A stretch of 64,000 nt of DNA from DAIPJH01 sp036770365. GTDB lineage: Bacteria; Pseudomonadota; Alphaproteobacteria; Rickettsiales; UBA998. Below are positions 42,810 through 51,661 of the stretch, piece after piece. The position numbers and the translations under genes were made by a program. The stretch covers positions 1 to 64,000 of the forward strand of contig DAIPJH010000010.1 in NCBI GenBank assembly GCA_036770365.1, given 5' to 3'. Below the pieces are notes generated by a model. The model did not search any database, had not been told where the DNA came from, and saw only the letters and a program-made list of their open reading frames with translations. The stretch's first letter is position 1; each line of letters opens with the position of its first letter.

Positions 42810-43424
42810 CTAACTGTGATTGAACACGCCCTCTTGATAATACATTTCACCAAATAGGCGATGATGGATACGTATGATGATTTTGAATGTATTCTCGCCT
42901 TCGTTCTGATGAAGAAGATACGTGTCACCGGGAGACAAGAGATAGGGCAGTGGAATTCTTACGGGGCCTAATTTTATGAAATAGCCTTTGTCAGAAAAAT
43001 GAAGATTGCCATCTTTTACTTCAATATGGATTTGCATGCCAAACCCACCGCCAACAAATTCCAAGAGTTTTCCATGTTTCATCATCATGTGCGAATTAAA
43101 GCGAAATGGCTTTTTGCCGGCAAATTGATAAATCCTTTCCTTAAACACTCCTTCAATACCTGATTTTGCTGATACTTTTATAATAACAGGTACGTTTTTA
43201 CCTGAGTATGGCTGTAAAGCACCCGTCCATTGCACCGAATGCGCCAAGAGTTTTCCGAGCAACGAGCAGCGCACCAGCGTCATAGTTCCATTGTAGCAAA
43301 TAGGATAATCCGGCGTCGGGTCTTGGCTGAACCTTTTTTGAATATTTGGGTGAATACTTTCCCATTCACTGCCGAGATAGGCCTTGAAAAGATGGCCTTC
43401 ACCTTTTGAAATTAGATTTTTCAT
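42810..43424 (-). CDS. DUF4166 protein
   Basis: About 204 residues. The core (YNGTMTLVRCSLLGKLLAH, later FVGGGFGMQIHIEVKDGNL, then KLGPVRIPLPYLLSPGDTY) matches DUF4166, a family of unknown function that is often appended to or found near SDR-type enzymes and membrane proteins. No signal peptide. ATG 43424 is preferred to 43436 because GGGG is just upstream. It is divergent from the following membrane protein gene, with a shared 56-base promoter region. Confidence 0.78.
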   Translation of the reverse strand: MKNLISKGEGHLFKAYLGSEWESIHPNIQKRFSQDPTPDYPICYNGTMTLVRCSLLGKLLAHSVQWTGALQPYSGKNVPVIIKVSAKSGIEGVFKERIYQFAGKKPFRFNSHMMMKHGKLLEFVGGGFGMQIHIEVKDGNLHFSDKGYFIKLGPVRIPLPYLLSPGDTYLLHQNEGENTFKIIIRIHHRLFGEMYYQEGVFNHS

Positions 43425-43480
43425 TTTCCCCACCATGCAAACTCTTGTACCACAAGCCGAAACAATATAAAGAGATTAGT

Positions 43481-43978
43481 ATGATGGACATTGTTATAAC
43501 ATTGCTGATTATACAAGGTGCTATAGGTGCTTTCGATGTGCTTTATAATCACGAATGGGACGCCAAACTTCCATCTCAGTCCTCCGCAAAGTTAGAATTA
43601 AAAATACACTCTATCCGTGCTGTTTTATATGCAGTAGTTTTTGCGGGAGTTGCATGGTTTGAATGGCATGGAATGTGGGCATATGCTTTCGGTGTTTTGC
43701 TATTGATTGAAATAATCCTGACGCTTTGGGACTTTGTTGTAGAAGATAAAACCCGAAAGCTTTCAGCTGGAGAACGAATCGTGCATACCATTCTTGCCAT
43801 GAATGGCGGGGCATATGTTGGCTTTTTAGTTTATATTTTTGCAACAGACTGGGTAGTTATGCCTACATCGTTGCAGGCGGTTTCATATGGTTGGGCATCT
43901 TGGATTTTAACAGCCTACGCCGTTGGGGTCTTTATATCGGGTATTCGTGACGGCGTAGCATCTAAACGGCTCGCATGA
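43481..43978 (+). CDS. Hypothetical four-helix membrane protein
   Basis: 165 residues from ATG 43481 (AGAGATTAGT ahead). Three to five hydrophobic segments are visible (about 4-20, 45-75, 100-125, 135-158), with conserved-looking polar stretches YNHEWDAKLP near the first helix and WDFVVEDKTRKLSAGERIVHTILA in a loop. I do not recognise the family by name. Divergent partner of the DUF4166 gene and inside the same pair of direct repeats, so the two probably function together. Confidence 0.65.
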   Translation: MMDIVITLLIIQGAIGAFDVLYNHEWDAKLPSQSSAKLELKIHSIRAVLYAVVFAGVAWFEWHGMWAYAFGVLLLIEIILTLWDFVVEDKTRKLSAGERIVHTILAMNGGAYVGFLVYIFATDWVVMPTSLQAVSYGWASWILTAYAVGVFISGIRDGVASKRLA

Positions 43979-44062
43979 TGTTTCCAATTACTGCCAGTGC
44001 TTCAGTAACCTCCCAAATCCGGTTCGAACTTTCTCCGCACGGGTACACCGCTCAAAGGTATT

Positions 44063-44086
44063 TATACAAAAACGATTCAATTTCGC
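44063..44086 (+). repeat. Imperfect direct repeat, right copy
   Basis: Core CAAAAACGATTCAATTTCGC, the AT-shifted copy of 42693-42716. Immediately upstream (about 44018-44049) CCGGTTCGAACTTTCTCCG and CACGGGTACACC look like a degraded tRNA 3' end. Together with the left copy it brackets the DUF4166/membrane-protein pair. Confidence 0.55.
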
Positions 44087-44122
44087 ATGGAAATCTGAGT
44101 GCCGTAAAAAAACAGACTAAAT

Positions 44123-44530
44123 TTATCCTAATAAACTTTGTACTAATATAACAATCGCCAGAACCCCTATCGCATTAAAAGTGCATACCATACCACAAAT
44201 GCGCCAAATAGGATTAGCGGTCAACTTACGTTGATCATACTGCTCTACTTTAAGCAAACTGTAAGCGTGCATCACTCGACCAATCAAAAATAAGAGTCCT
44301 AACAAATGCACCGCCCATAAAGATAGCTCGTTATGCTCGGCATAACCCAATAAAATAAGAAACATAGGTGCATATTCAACAAGATTCGCTTGCGCCCTTA
44401 TACGACGCTCCATTTCAATATTATCGGCATTACCAAGCCCAACACCAAATTTTCTACGCCCCTTAATAACATTAATAGAAAGACCAATCAGCATAAGACC
44501 AAGAAACGCAGTGTAGATAGACGTCACCAT
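44123..44530 (-). CDS. MAPEG family membrane protein
   Basis: 135 residues with four membrane helices. RRIRAQANLVEYAPMFLILLGYAE near residues 40-65 is the conserved glutathione-binding loop of the MAPEG superfamily (microsomal glutathione transferase-like), and GLLFLIGRVMHAYSL is the third-helix signature. It might conjugate or reduce lipid substrates with glutathione. ATG 44530 follows AAAGAGGATTT. It lies downstream of and on the same strand as degP, 85 bases away. Confidence 0.9.
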   Translation of the reverse strand: MVTSIYTAFLGLMLIGLSINVIKGRRKFGVGLGNADNIEMERRIRAQANLVEYAPMFLILLGYAEHNELSLWAVHLLGLLFLIGRVMHAYSLLKVEQYDQRKLTANPIWRICGMVCTFNAIGVLAIVILVQSLLG

Positions 44531-44615
44531 AAATCCTCTTTATTTTGCAACCTCAATCATTACCTCATCCCGCCGAAGAGACGGTAACATCTACCCAAAG
44601 AAATCCTTCTGAAAC

Positions 44616-46124
44616 TTACTTCTCCACCTTCTCCTCAAGCGGCAAGGTCACAAAAGTATTCTCACCCTTACGCCAAATGCGAAGCAACGCGAATTTGCGC
44701 GCTTCTTTTTTGGCGGCTGCAATGCCTGATTTCAACACATCGACACTGGTGACCTCTTGCTGACCAATCGCGGTGATAATGTCACCCTTGCGGATGCCAC
44801 GCTCGCTACTTACCGAATCAGGCTTTGCACCCAGCACGACCACCCCATTTGCAGGAGGGTTTTTAGCTTGCGAAAGCTCTTTCTTAAGGGCAGGAGAAAG
44901 ATTGGTAACTTGCATCCCAAGTAACGCCGTTCCCTCGTCTGCTTTCGCTGGCGCATCTGTATCATCCGCCGCCGCATGCAATTCTTCCTCATCATCCTTC
45001 ATCTCGCCGAGTTTAACTTCCAGCTTCACAGGCTTGCCATCACGCCACACCGTCACAGGGACAATGCCGCCAATTTTTGCCTCCGCCACCGTGCGCGGTA
45101 GCAAATGCATTTCTTCAATCGCTTTACCGTTAAACTCAATCACGACGTCGCCTGCTTTAAAATGCGCTTTGCTTGCTGGACTATCAGGTGTGACTTCAAT
45201 CACCAGCGCACCTTTTGGCTTATCCAGACCGACACTGTCTGCCACTTCTTCATTCACCTGTTGAATCTTCACACCCAACCATGCACGATGAGTACGCCCT
45301 TCAGTACGAAGCTGTTTAAGTACAGGCTGTGCCATACTTGATGGCACAGCAAAACCAATCCCGACATTACCGCCTGAAGGCGAAAAGATCGCACTATTGA
45401 TACCAATCACTTCGCCATCTGCATTAAACATTGGGCCACCTGAATTGCCACGATTGATCGCGGCATCAGTTTGAATAAAATCATCAAAAGGCCCTGCGTT
45501 TATATTACGCTCACGCGCCGAGATAATCCCCGCCGTCACCGTCCCACCAAGTCCAAAAGGATTACCAATCGCAATGATCCAATCCCCCACCTTCGCTGCA
45601 TCAGAATTACCAAAACTCACGAAAGGAAATGGTTTTTTGCCGTCAATTTTTAATAATGCCAAATCCATTTTAGCATCTTTACCAACGATCTTGGCTGGAT
45701 ATTCTGATTTATCAGGGAATTTCACGGTGATTTGCTTCGCACCGTCAATCACATGGTTATTGGTCACGACATAACCCGCCGCGTCAATCACAAAACCAGA
45801 TCCTAACGACTGCACTTCTTGTTCTTTCGGCTGTGATGGCAACATCATACCGCCCTGTCCCCCACCAAATCGCTCCATAAAGTCACGAAATTCATCCATC
45901 TGATCAGGCGAAAGATTCCCCTCGGGCATCATCGCATCACTGGTTTTGATTTTCTGTGTAGTTGAGATATTGACCACCGCAGGCATCAATTTTTCAACAA
46001 GTGGGGCAAAACTCTCAGGAGCAGCTTTCGCTACAGCAAAGTGCGGCAAAACCATCACCGTCATCATTCCTACACATAACACGCGAAACGCACGCTGATA
46101 TATACCGCATGATTTTTTTAACAT
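44616..46124 (-). CDS. degP: Periplasmic serine protease DegP/DegQ (Do family)
   Basis: Trypsin-like periplasmic protease/chaperone. A signal peptide (cleaved near HFAVAKAAPE) is followed by the protease domain with catalytic His124 (TNNHVIDGA), Asp154 (KMDLALLKI) and Ser228 (GNSGGPMF), then two PDZ domains (about 285-370 and 400-490). 502 residues. The Met-rich, Gly-rich LA-loop region (GGGQGGMMLPSQ) is somewhat unusual. It follows hflK-hflC on the same strand, a common alphaproteobacterial order. Confidence 0.95.
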   Translation of the reverse strand: MLKKSCGIYQRAFRVLCVGMMTVMVLPHFAVAKAAPESFAPLVEKLMPAVVNISTTQKIKTSDAMMPEGNLSPDQMDEFRDFMERFGGGQGGMMLPSQPKEQEVQSLGSGFVIDAAGYVVTNNHVIDGAKQITVKFPDKSEYPAKIVGKDAKMDLALLKIDGKKPFPFVSFGNSDAAKVGDWIIAIGNPFGLGGTVTAGIISARERNINAGPFDDFIQTDAAINRGNSGGPMFNADGEVIGINSAIFSPSGGNVGIGFAVPSSMAQPVLKQLRTEGRTHRAWLGVKIQQVNEEVADSVGLDKPKGALVIEVTPDSPASKAHFKAGDVVIEFNGKAIEEMHLLPRTVAEAKIGGIVPVTVWRDGKPVKLEVKLGEMKDDEEELHAAADDTDAPAKADEGTALLGMQVTNLSPALKKELSQAKNPPANGVVVLGAKPDSVSSERGIRKGDIITAIGQQEVTSVDVLKSGIAAAKKEARKFALLRIWRKGENTFVTLPLEEKVEK

Positions 46125-46189
46125 TACCTAAACTCCATCACAAAATACTTTGCGTTTTGATACGTATGAGTCAGAATTTTTACTGGATA

Positions 46190-47092
46190 TTATTTGCTGA
46201 AATTTTTGAGAAAAGCATTATTAGGCGAAAGAATAATAGTTGTATCATCCTTATTCATTGTTTTTCGATATGCTTGCATAGAGCGATAAAACGCATAGAA
46301 CTCTGGATCTTGGGAAAAAGCCTGCGCATAAATAGACGATGCTAAACCATCCCCCTCACCACGAATTTCCTCCGCTTTTTTATCTGCCTCTGCAATCATA
46401 ATCGTACGCTCTTTATCCGCATCAGAACGAATAATCTGCGATTCCCTACGACCTTCAGCGCGGAACTTTTCCGCCACTTTCTGGCGATCTGAGCGCATAC
46501 GATTATAAATTGGATCGCTCGTCTCTTTTGGTAAATCAGTACGCATAATCCGTACATCTTTCACCTCAATCCCAAACCCATTCTTGTTAACCACACCCGC
46601 TTTAATCGCCTCTTCGCTACTGCCTGATGCCATACGCGACACTTTACTGCTAATACTTCTCATAATGTCGTCGCGGCGTGGTGAAAGCAATGTAGCAAGT
46701 GTCTCTTGACCTAAAACATCACGCAAGCTTTTTTCCAAAATACTGTCAAGACGCATTTCCATCACGCGCTCACTGCGTACTGCTTGATAAAATTTCAATG
46801 GATCAATAATACGGTAAGTCACAAACGCATCGACTATCAAACGATCTTGATCTTTCAAGATCACCGTCATTGGTTCTGCATTGAACACCAGCAACCGCTT
46901 ATCATAATATTCGACATTATCAAGCAGCGGCACTTTAGTCTTCAGACCAGGTTTGGTAATGATATTCACAGGCTTACCAAAACGCAGCACCATCGCTTGC
47001 TGCGACTGCCCCACAATAAACATACTTGCTTGCGCAAGCAGCAACACCACCACGAATAAACCCAACGAAACAATCTGCATAGGTGATTTCAT
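46190..47092 (-). CDS. hflC: Membrane protease modulator HflC
   Basis: Partner of HflK in the SPFH complex that restrains the FtsH protease. One N-terminal membrane helix (about residues 6-26, TM segment LGLFVVVLLLAQASMFIVG), then a band-7/SPFH domain (QQAMVLRFGKPVNIITKPGLKTKVP) and a coiled coil rich in Arg/Ala/Glu (DRQKVAEKFRAEGRRESQIIR). 300 residues. It starts 5 bases after the hflK stop, so they are one operon. Confidence 0.95.
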   Translation of the reverse strand: MKSPMQIVSLGLFVVVLLLAQASMFIVGQSQQAMVLRFGKPVNIITKPGLKTKVPLLDNVEYYDKRLLVFNAEPMTVILKDQDRLIVDAFVTYRIIDPLKFYQAVRSERVMEMRLDSILEKSLRDVLGQETLATLLSPRRDDIMRSISSKVSRMASGSSEEAIKAGVVNKNGFGIEVKDVRIMRTDLPKETSDPIYNRMRSDRQKVAEKFRAEGRRESQIIRSDADKERTIMIAEADKKAEEIRGEGDGLASSIYAQAFSQDPEFYAFYRSMQAYRKTMNKDDTTIILSPNNAFLKNFSK

Positions 47093-47097
47093 GGCGA

Positions 47098-48273
47098 TTA
47101 CTCTTTCTTCTCTGATTCTTCAGTTTTAATAGTATCTGGCTGTTGTTTGACCGCACGTTTCACTTCAGGTAACTGCATATAAGGTACAACACCTCCACCC
47201 GCGCCATTCTCCATCACCACTTTATTCATCCCTGAAAGCACATCTTCCATGGTTTCAAGATAGATACGTTGACGTGTTACATCCTTGGCATCTTTATATT
47301 GATTAAATACCGAGGTAAAACGAGAGGCATCCCCCTTAGCTTTTGAAACGACAGCTTGTTTATAACCCTCAGCGTCTTTGATTTGTTTTTCGACCTGACC
47401 TTGCGCCACAGGAATAATCCCATCACGGTATTTCATAGCCTGATTGCGCAAGGTTTCTTTTTCCTGCTGCGCAGCCAACACATCAATAAACGCATCCACC
47501 ACAGGCGCAGGCGCATCTACAGCGAGCAAATTCACCTCAAACACTTCAATCCCTGTTTCATATTTTTGCATAATTTCTTGCATTCTCGCTCGGGTCTGCT
47601 CTGCAATCGACTGCCGTTTATCAGACAAGGCCAGAGAAAGTGGGGTATTACCCATCACCTCACGCATCACGGTTTCTGCTACTGGACGCACCATTTCTTC
47701 TGGGCTGCGGAGTTGAAACAAAAACTTTTCTGCGTCTGCAATCCGCCATTGCACCTCAAACTGCGCACTTACAATATTTTTATCTCCCGTAAGCATTAAG
47801 CTTTCTTCTGGCACAGCACGACGACTCTGTCCCTCGCCATATCCCGTGGAACGAAAGCCAATTTCTTCACGATTAATCGTTGTCACACGCGGCGTACTTA
47901 CCGTCTCAATAGGATACGGCAAATGATAATTTAGCCCTGGTTCAGTCGTAGTATGATATTTCCCGAAACGCAAAACCACCCCTTGCTCATCAGGATCAAC
48001 AATATAAATTCCCGAAGCTAGCCACAATACAAAGACAATAAACACACCGATACCAATGATACGCCCACCGCTATCATCGTCACCAAGCATATTTTTCAAA
48101 GAATCTTGTCCACGCTTCAACAATGCCTCTAGCTCTGCCGAAGGATCTTGATTATTACCGCCACCTGCGCCTGTTCCTTGTGAACGTCCCCCTCCCAGCG
48201 GCGTGTTGCCACCTTGATTCGGTTTCTGCCCCCATGGACCTCCTGAACCAGAACCTTTACTTCCCCATGACAT
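47098..48273 (-). CDS. hflK: Membrane protease modulator HflK
   Basis: The larger SPFH partner of HflC. ATG 48273 is set by GGGAG at nine bases and the family start MSWGSKGSGSGGPWG; the open frame runs upstream into mrp antisense without support. A Gly/Gln/Asn-rich cytoplasmic N-terminus (about 70 residues) is followed by a membrane helix (IGIGVFIVFVLWLASGIYIV), the SPFH domain (GVVLRFGKYHTTTEPGLNYHLPYPIE) and coiled coil. About 391 residues. Divergent from mrp with a 48-base gap. Confidence 0.95.
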   Translation of the reverse strand: MSWGSKGSGSGGPWGQKPNQGGNTPLGGGRSQGTGAGGGNNQDPSAELEALLKRGQDSLKNMLGDDDSGGRIIGIGVFIVFVLWLASGIYIVDPDEQGVVLRFGKYHTTTEPGLNYHLPYPIETVSTPRVTTINREEIGFRSTGYGEGQSRRAVPEESLMLTGDKNIVSAQFEVQWRIADAEKFLFQLRSPEEMVRPVAETVMREVMGNTPLSLALSDKRQSIAEQTRARMQEIMQKYETGIEVFEVNLLAVDAPAPVVDAFIDVLAAQQEKETLRNQAMKYRDGIIPVAQGQVEKQIKDAEGYKQAVVSKAKGDASRFTSVFNQYKDAKDVTRQRIYLETMEDVLSGMNKVVMENGAGGGVVPYMQLPEVKRAVKQQPDTIKTEESEKKE

Positions 48274-48321
48274 ACGTCTATATCTCCCAATGATGAATGC
48301 ACAATATAGGGTTCTCTTTCT

Positions 48322-49410
48322 ATGTTTTTCAAGCCCCGCACACCAGTGACACCAGAAATCATCAAAAAAAAGCTTGAGACTGTCATGAATACCGCAAAAA
48401 ATGCCGAATTCTTTTCTTTGGACATGGTGCAAGACATCCGCATCACAAACAACAACATCACGCTTATTCTACAAGCTCCCACCGAACATCTTCGGATACA
48501 CAGCAAAAACATCCAAACTATATGCCAACACGCCTTAAAAGAGATTGCTCCCAAAGCAAACACCCAAATCATCCTTACCAATAACGCAACAACAACCGAT
48601 ACCCACGTCCCTTATCAGCCCAACGCAACGACACAAGAACCACGCAAAACTGCAAACTTTTCTTCCTCCCCCTTAGATTATGTGACCCGCGTTATCATGA
48701 TTGCCTCTGGCAAAGGCGGCGTAGGTAAATCCAGCACGACCATTGCTCTTGCCCATGCTTTTACTGCCTCTGGATATCGTGTTGGTGTATTAGATGCAGA
48801 TATTTACGGTCCGTCAATTCCTCGCATGACAGGACTAAGCGGTACCCCTGATTATCAAGATAATCTCATGCAACCACGCTTTAAAGATGGCATTGCCTTT
48901 ATGTCACTTGGATTTTTAATAGGGACGGAAGCCGCTATCTTACGAGGCCCGATGATTACCAAAGCCTTGCAACAAATGCTCCGAGGGACACAGTGGGGAA
49001 CACAAAAAAGGCCTTTAGATATTTTACTGATAGACACCCCTCCAGGGACGGGAGATATTGCGATCAGCCTCGCACAAATGCTTCCCTTTAATCACAATAA
49101 TAGCGGTGCTATTATTGTAACCACCCCTCAAACGGTTGCACTGGACGACGTACGTAGATGTGTTGATTCTTTGAACAAGCTTCACGTTCCCTTGTTAGGA
49201 ATCATTGAAAACATGAGCTATTTCGAAGATCCATCAGGACAAAAACATTTCCTTTTTGGACAAGGTGGCGGCGTAAAGCTTGCGCAAGAAAACAACACTC
49301 TCCTCCTCGCGTCCATCCCTATGTTGCCTACCATGCGGGAAGCTTTAGACGAAGGGATATCTCCCAATATTGAGGCGTATCACACTATTATTGAAAAACT
49401 AAAAAGCTAA
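48322..49410 (+). CDS. mrp: Mrp/ApbC family P-loop ATPase (iron-sulfur carrier type)
   Basis: 362 residues. An N-terminal MIP18-like (DUF59) region of about 85 residues and a Thr/Asn-rich linker precede the deviant Walker A GKGGVGKS (130-137), DADIYGPSIPRM and LIDTPPGTGD. Relatives ferry Fe-S clusters through a CxxC near the C-terminus; here that position reads NMSYFEDPSGQKHFLFGQGGG with no cysteines, and only two Cys exist in the protein. Divergent from hflK; its 3' end overlaps the CheZ-like gene by 4 bases on the other strand. Confidence 0.9.
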   Translation: MFFKPRTPVTPEIIKKKLETVMNTAKNAEFFSLDMVQDIRITNNNITLILQAPTEHLRIHSKNIQTICQHALKEIAPKANTQIILTNNATTTDTHVPYQPNATTQEPRKTANFSSSPLDYVTRVIMIASGKGGVGKSSTTIALAHAFTASGYRVGVLDADIYGPSIPRMTGLSGTPDYQDNLMQPRFKDGIAFMSLGFLIGTEAAILRGPMITKALQQMLRGTQWGTQKRPLDILLIDTPPGTGDIAISLAQMLPFNHNNSGAIIVTTPQTVALDDVRRCVDSLNKLHVPLLGIIENMSYFEDPSGQKHFLFGQGGGVKLAQENNTLLLASIPMLPTMREALDEGISPNIEAYHTIIEKLKS

Positions 49411-50015
49411 AAAAGTTCAATATCATCTTCAACCGCGACATGACCATGATATCCACCACCGACACTCTCAACCAATGCATGATGACCGCGCTCTTTAAGA
49501 AAATCTAAGAAAAGCTGCTTCACTTCACCAAGTTTCAAAATTTCTAAAAACATCGTGATACTATCAGGATCAGGAGTTACTTCACTGTGACCAATAGTAG
49601 AACAAATATCCGCACTATACTGATTCAATTCTGCCGAGACCTCACGAATCACATTAATTGCAATCACAAAATTTTGTGAAACACGGTCTTGAAACTGCAT
49701 CCCTGTAATCACACGTCCTAATTTCTCATAAAGCTTTTTCGTTGTCACCAACGCATCCCCGGCCCCTTCACCTTGAGCAGTTAATTGTTTCTGCAAATGA
49801 GTAACATCATCAGAAATTTCAACAAAGATCTCGCTCAATTCCGAAACACTCTCTTCCATCAATGCATTCACATCTGGAAGCTGACGTGCCAAAGCATTCA
49901 GCACACTAATTTGAACTTCGCTCAAATTAAGCCTGCGCTGCAAAAGCTCTTCAGCAGAAAATGCTGTTGTTTCCATAGGACGACCATGTGATAAAAGATG
50001 ATGTAAGTGCGGCAT
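49407..50015 (-). CDS. CheZ-like chemotaxis protein (putative CheY phosphatase)
   Basis: About 202 residues, alpha-helical. The middle contains GRVITGMQFQDRVSQNFVIAINVI, which resembles the catalytic MxFQDxxxQ helix of CheZ, and the C-terminus ends VAVEDDIELF, similar to the acidic amphipathic tail with which CheZ and FliM bind CheY. The ATG at 50015 lies one base after the cheY stop, so they are co-translated. CheZ homologues in alphaproteobacteria are diverse; a regulator of the neighbouring CheY is inferred. A later ATG (METTAFSAEE) is an alternative start. Confidence 0.65.
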   Translation of the reverse strand: MPHLHHLLSHGRPMETTAFSAEELLQRRLNLSEVQISVLNALARQLPDVNALMEESVSELSEIFVEISDDVTHLQKQLTAQGEGAGDALVTTKKLYEKLGRVITGMQFQDRVSQNFVIAINVIREVSAELNQYSADICSTIGHSEVTPDPDSITMFLEILKLGEVKQLFLDFLKERGHHALVESVGGGYHGHVAVEDDIELF

Positions 50016-50016
50016 C

Positions 50017-50385
50017 TTAGATACCACAAAGCTTACCCACAGCACGACTAAGCGTTTCAGGATTAAACGGCTTCACGATCCAGCCATTTGCACCCGCCTC
50101 ACGACCCGCCAATTTTGCAGAATCACCACTTTCTGTTGTAATGACTAATATCGGAACGGCTTGATTTTTGCCACCATCACGCAGCATACGAATCAACTCA
50201 ATTCCATCCATATTAGGCATATTGATATCTGTAAGAATAATGTCATATGTATTATGTTGCGCAGATTTCAATGCTTTTTCACCATCTTGCGCAGTGTCAA
50301 CCTCAAAGCCCAAGTCTTTCATGGTAGCTTTGATCATATTGCGCATGGTAGCCGAATCATCGACAACTAAAGAATTACGGGTCAT
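50017..50385 (-). CDS. cheY: CheY-like single-domain response regulator
   Basis: A stand-alone receiver domain of 122 residues: LVVDDSATMRNMI with acidic pair, phospho-Asp in ILTDINMPNMDG, Thr in LVITTESGD and Lys in GWIVKPFNPETL. It resembles motility CheY proteins that bind FliM. ATG 50385 has GAAGGAG at five bases; the longer frame to 50421 is unsupported. Followed by the CheZ-like gene at one base. Its connection to motAB at 59-60 kb is functional only. Confidence 0.93.
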   Translation of the reverse strand: MTRNSLVVDDSATMRNMIKATMKDLGFEVDTAQDGEKALKSAQHNTYDIILTDINMPNMDGIELIRMLRDGGKNQAVPILVITTESGDSAKLAGREAGANGWIVKPFNPETLSRAVGKLCGI

Positions 50386-50471
50386 AGTAGCTCCTTCATT
50401 TAAACACTCAAGAAGCTTCACTATGCAACCAGAGTATTAAATTTACGTTAGCATAATACCATTGGCTGAAA

Positions 50472-51386
50472 TTACTGCGTATTTTTTGCACGTATGCCTA
50501 AAATGTGACAGATAGCAAGCGTCAACCGCGCACGATTCAATGTATAGAAATGAAATTCCTCAATTCCCGCCGCCCGAAGCAACCTACATTGTTCTGCCGC
50601 AATAAACGCAGCAATCAAATGACGAAGTTCTGGATTCTCATCCATCCCCTCAAACAAATCCGCCATCCATGTCGGCACATTCGTTCCACACATAGCACTA
50701 AAACGTTTTACCTGAGCAAAATTGGTCACAGGCAATATCCCTGGAACAACTGGCACTTGAATGCCTCGTGTACGCACTTTATCCAAATAACGAAGAAATG
50801 TTTCCGCATTAAAGAAATATTGTGTGATCACGCGATTAGCTCCCGCATCAATCTTACGCGCCAAATAATCAATATCTTGATCCAAACTAACTGCTTCAGG
50901 ATGCCCCTCAGGATAACCTGCAACACTAATTTCAAAATCACCAATTTTGCGCAGTCCCGCAACTAAATCAGACGCATAAGCATACCCATCAGGATGTGGC
51001 ATATAAGGCTTAGATGTATCTTGTGCATCACCGCGCAACGCAACAACATGACGAATCCCTGCGTCATAATATGCACGCGCAACATCATCCACCTCACCCT
51101 TAGACGCACCCACGCAGGTCAAATGCGCTGCTGGTAATAACAACGTCTCTTTCTTAAGACGTATCACGGTATTATGCGTACGCTCACGAGTTGAACCACC
51201 AGCACCATAAGTAACAGAGACAAACGCTGGTTGAAGCGGCTGCAATCGGGTTACCGCCAACCAAAGTTTCGCTTCCATTTCTAAATTTTTTGGTGGAAAA
51301 AACTCAAAAGACACACGAGAAGGTGCTTTTGCAAATAAAGCCTTCAATTCTTCTACGCGTTCTAAACTTGCTTCTAAGCTTCTCAT
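50472..51386 (-). CDS. metF: 5,10-methylenetetrahydrofolate reductase MetF
   Basis: FAD-dependent reduction of methylene-THF to methyl-THF, for methionine synthesis. VSFEFFPPKNLEMEAKLW, FVSVTYGAGGSTRERT and the active-site HLTCVGASKGEVDD agree with the family; GANRVITQYFFNAETFLRYLD lies further on. 304 residues. AAAGGGGAAAAT precedes the ATG. The 275 bases upstream (51387-51661) hold no gene, only the divergent promoter region shared with mlaA. Confidence 0.95.
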   Translation of the reverse strand: MRSLEASLERVEELKALFAKAPSRVSFEFFPPKNLEMEAKLWLAVTRLQPLQPAFVSVTYGAGGSTRERTHNTVIRLKKETLLLPAAHLTCVGASKGEVDDVARAYYDAGIRHVVALRGDAQDTSKPYMPHPDGYAYASDLVAGLRKIGDFEISVAGYPEGHPEAVSLDQDIDYLARKIDAGANRVITQYFFNAETFLRYLDKVRTRGIQVPVVPGILPVTNFAQVKRFSAMCGTNVPTWMADLFEGMDENPELRHLIAAFIAAEQCRLLRAAGIEEFHFYTLNRARLTLAICHILGIRAKNTQ

Positions 51387-51661
51387 ATTTTCCCCTTTTT
51401 CTGCCTTTGCTCACTTCAAAGTAACGAGATAAACAGACAACACCCATAATAAAATCCATTTTTTCTAACAGAAAAAGAGTGAACAAACATAAAAAAATAT
51501 GCTAAAGCTGCGCTTAAATAGCTTTTTGTGCGATGCCAAAAGAAATTTACTAAACATTTACATTAATGCTCTATATATACATTTATCTCCTGATGTGACA
51601 TGGAGATACAAAAACAACAAAGCAGGTCAACTGCCCGATGATGACCTTTTGGAGATGTGTT

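Noticed and set aside
44010..44060. Second tRNA gene
   Set aside because: Only a T-arm-like and acceptor-like fragment exists; no D-arm, anticodon arm or matching 5' acceptor strand could be found.
47356..47799. 147-codon plus-strand frame within hflK
   Set aside because: Antisense to a well-conserved gene; His/Phe-rich composition typical of shadows.
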